Assembly: GCA_903837355.1 (NCBI GenBank)
Contig: CAILUI010000049.1
Coordinates: 1-34,899, forward strand
Source: an uncultured Victivallales bacterium
Lineage (GTDB): Bacteria > Verrucomicrobiota > Lentisphaeria > Oligosphaerales > JAFGRS01
Direction of reading: 5' to 3'
Length of the DNA: 34,899 nt
This document shows positions 34,030 to 34,899 of the stretch, in pieces (the stretch's first letter is position 1; the number at the start of each line of letters is the position of its first letter). The notes beneath the pieces are model-generated. The model was not told the origin of the DNA, ran no database searches, and saw nothing but the letters and a program-made list of their open reading frames with translations. The translations under genes and the position numbers were made by a program.

Positions 34030-34081
34030 GCCGGATCGGCGTTCGGTCCGGCACGAGCCCAGAAGCTGAGCTCCTGGGCTC
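34030..34081 (+). promoter_or_regulatory. Two hairpins in the pilin gene leader
   Basis: GCCGGA (34030-34035) / TCCGGC (34047-34052), then GAGCCCAG (34055-34062) / CTGGGCTC (34074-34081), stand 61 bases before the pilin ATG. TTGACC (33985-33990), the end of the repeat's outer arm, followed after 16 bases by TAGTTT (34007-34012), is a weak promoter candidate that would place both hairpins in the leader. Confidence 0.35.
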
Positions 34082-34141
34082 TGCCAGCGCCTGCCTGGCG
34101 TAGCGAACGCACCCATACACACGAGTCCGGGGGGTCTGAAC

Positions 34142-34741
34142 ATGACGAAACGCCGTTTCACCCTGATCGAGTTGCTGGTGGTGATCGCCATCATCGCCAT
34201 CCTGGCGGCCATGCTGCTGCCGGCGCTGGCTCAGGCGCGGGAGAAAGCCCGCGCCATCTCCTGCGTGAACAAGCAGAAGCAGATCGGCCTTGGCCTGATG
34301 ATGTACAGCCAGGATAACCAGGAGTACTGGCCGCTGCAGTACTGGGGTGGTGCCGCCTGGGCGCCCGTCATCGGCTGGGGCGGTCAGATCGCATCCTATG
34401 TCGGCGATGCGCAGATCTTCCTCTGTCCGAGCAAGCAGGACTCGCTGTGCAGCTACACCTACAACGGCTACCTGAGCAACGGCTCGGTCGGGCGCGCGGC
34501 GGCCGCCGTCACCCAGCCCAGTTCCCTGGTCACCATCGCTGATAGCACCGCCAACGGCTGGTGGGCCATCGACGGCACCACCATGGTCCCCTACATGAAC
34601 GGCGCCGCCCTCAACGCCACCTGCCGCATCAAGGATGTTCACAACAGCGGCGCCAACTTCGGCTATGCCGACGGCCACGTCGCCTGGCAGAAGAACCTCA
34701 CCTGGAAACCCAGTCAGTGGAATCCCACCTGGACGCCCTGA
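34142..34741 (+). CDS. Type II/IV pseudopilin with H-X9-DG motif
   Basis: A 199-residue prepilin-like protein. It begins [20 protein letters not shown]: a short basic leader, cleavage before Phe6 with Glu10 at the +5 position, and a hydrophobic helix to about residue 28. It would be processed by prepilin peptidase at the inner membrane and join a type II secretion or type IV pilus-like filament. The C-terminal globular part ends with [14 protein letters not shown], His then nine residues then Asp-Gly, the H-X9-DG signature found in large families of such proteins in PVC bacteria and Armatimonadota. Two cysteines (CVNK and CPSK) may bridge. It is a single gene here, with no secretion machinery adjacent. 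GGGGGG about ten bases upstream serves as the ribosome-binding site. Confidence 0.93.
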   Translation: MTKRRFTLIELLVVIAIIAILAAMLLPALAQAREKARAISCVNKQKQIGLGLMMYSQDNQEYWPLQYWGGAAWAPVIGWGGQIASYVGDAQIFLCPSKQDSLCSYTYNGYLSNGSVGRAAAAVTQPSSLVTIADSTANGWWAIDGTTMVPYMNGAALNATCRIKDVHNSGANFGYADGHVAWQKNLTWKPSQWNPTWTP

Positions 34742-34762
34742 AGCTGCCCGTCCACAACCGGC

Positions 34763-34899
34763 CAGGGCTGTTCCAAGATCGCGGTTCCCGCTACGGGTGA
34801 GCGCGTGAGAACGTGAAAGCGTGGATTCGTGGCAGACGGCCGGCACACGCGCCGTAACCCTCACGCAATCACGCTCTCACGCTTTCACCGTGCCGGTGA
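34763..34899. repeat. 137-bp octamer-array palindromic repeat, copy 2
   Basis: Matches 21911-22047 at 136 of 137 bases and starts 22 bases after the pilin stop, the same placement as copy 1 after its gene. It runs to the last base of the window, so the true element may be longer, although copy 1 shows no further match that can be tested here. Confidence 0.9.

Noticed and set aside
33896..34864. Minus-strand open frame opposite the pilin gene
   Set aside because: It begins inside the 137-bp repeat and its first residues are shared with the frame over the other copy, so it is repeat sequence plus the pilin shadow.

Overview
The window reads as a chromosomal segment of a high-GC, heterotrophic, Gram-negative bacterium. 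It most resembles the PVC group (Lentisphaerota is my best guess; Armatimonadota or Planctomycetota are alternatives). The reasons are two DUF4838 proteins, a HEAT-repeat/DUF1080 fusion, LamG-like modules on secreted glycan enzymes, and a pseudopilin with the H-X9-DG C-terminal motif that is abundant in those phyla. No rRNA, tRNA or CRISPR array was seen.

Layout. (1) 258-5399: two tightly coupled plus-strand genes for secreted glycan-active proteins, a DUF4838 protein and a six-hairpin-type glycosidase with LamG-like segments. They converge on a minus-strand Gfo/Idh/MocA oxidoreductase (5639-6694). (2) 7106-12167: a type III restriction-modification operon, mod - ORF6N-domain gene - res, with its own palindrome, -10 element and 5'-leader hairpin. 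Two stretches in it, the methyltransferase target-recognition region and the middle of the ORF6N gene, have less GC-rich codon use than their surroundings. (3) 12480-17198: a giant secreted heparinase-like protein with a C-terminal beta-propeller, preceded by two tandem hairpins with complementary loops. (4) 17265-17937: a Phd/VapC-type toxin-antitoxin pair with a clear promoter and palindromic operator, then a repeat-rich gap holding a 50-codon remnant of a Ser/Thr kinase. (5) 18549-24562: a large secreted TIM-barrel protein with two CBM11-like modules and a second DUF4838 protein with its own promoter. (6) 24750-27863 (minus): a MocR/PdxR-type regulator, a URO-D-family protein and a polysaccharide deacetylase in one coupled operon, divergent from pdxS-pdxT (27967-29485), which make pyridoxal 5'-phosphate. 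(7) 29933-33774: a small NAD-dependent epimerase and a secreted HEAT/DUF1080 protein. (8) 34142-34741: a type II/IV pseudopilin.

How it fits together: the repeated theme is extracellular breakdown of complex, probably uronic-acid or amino-sugar-rich glycans, with Gfo/Idh/MocA and epimerase enzymes for the released sugars. Interspersed are a defence operon, a toxin-antitoxin pair and vitamin B6 synthesis under a divergent regulator whose PLP-binding lysine appears to be replaced by methionine.

The gaps are unusually rich in dispersed palindromic repeats of at least three families. One is a 137-bp element, present twice with a single difference, whose two arms are arrays of GTGA-type octamers; both copies lie about 22 bases after a stop codon. 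Domain names come from motif recognition by eye; no database search was possible.
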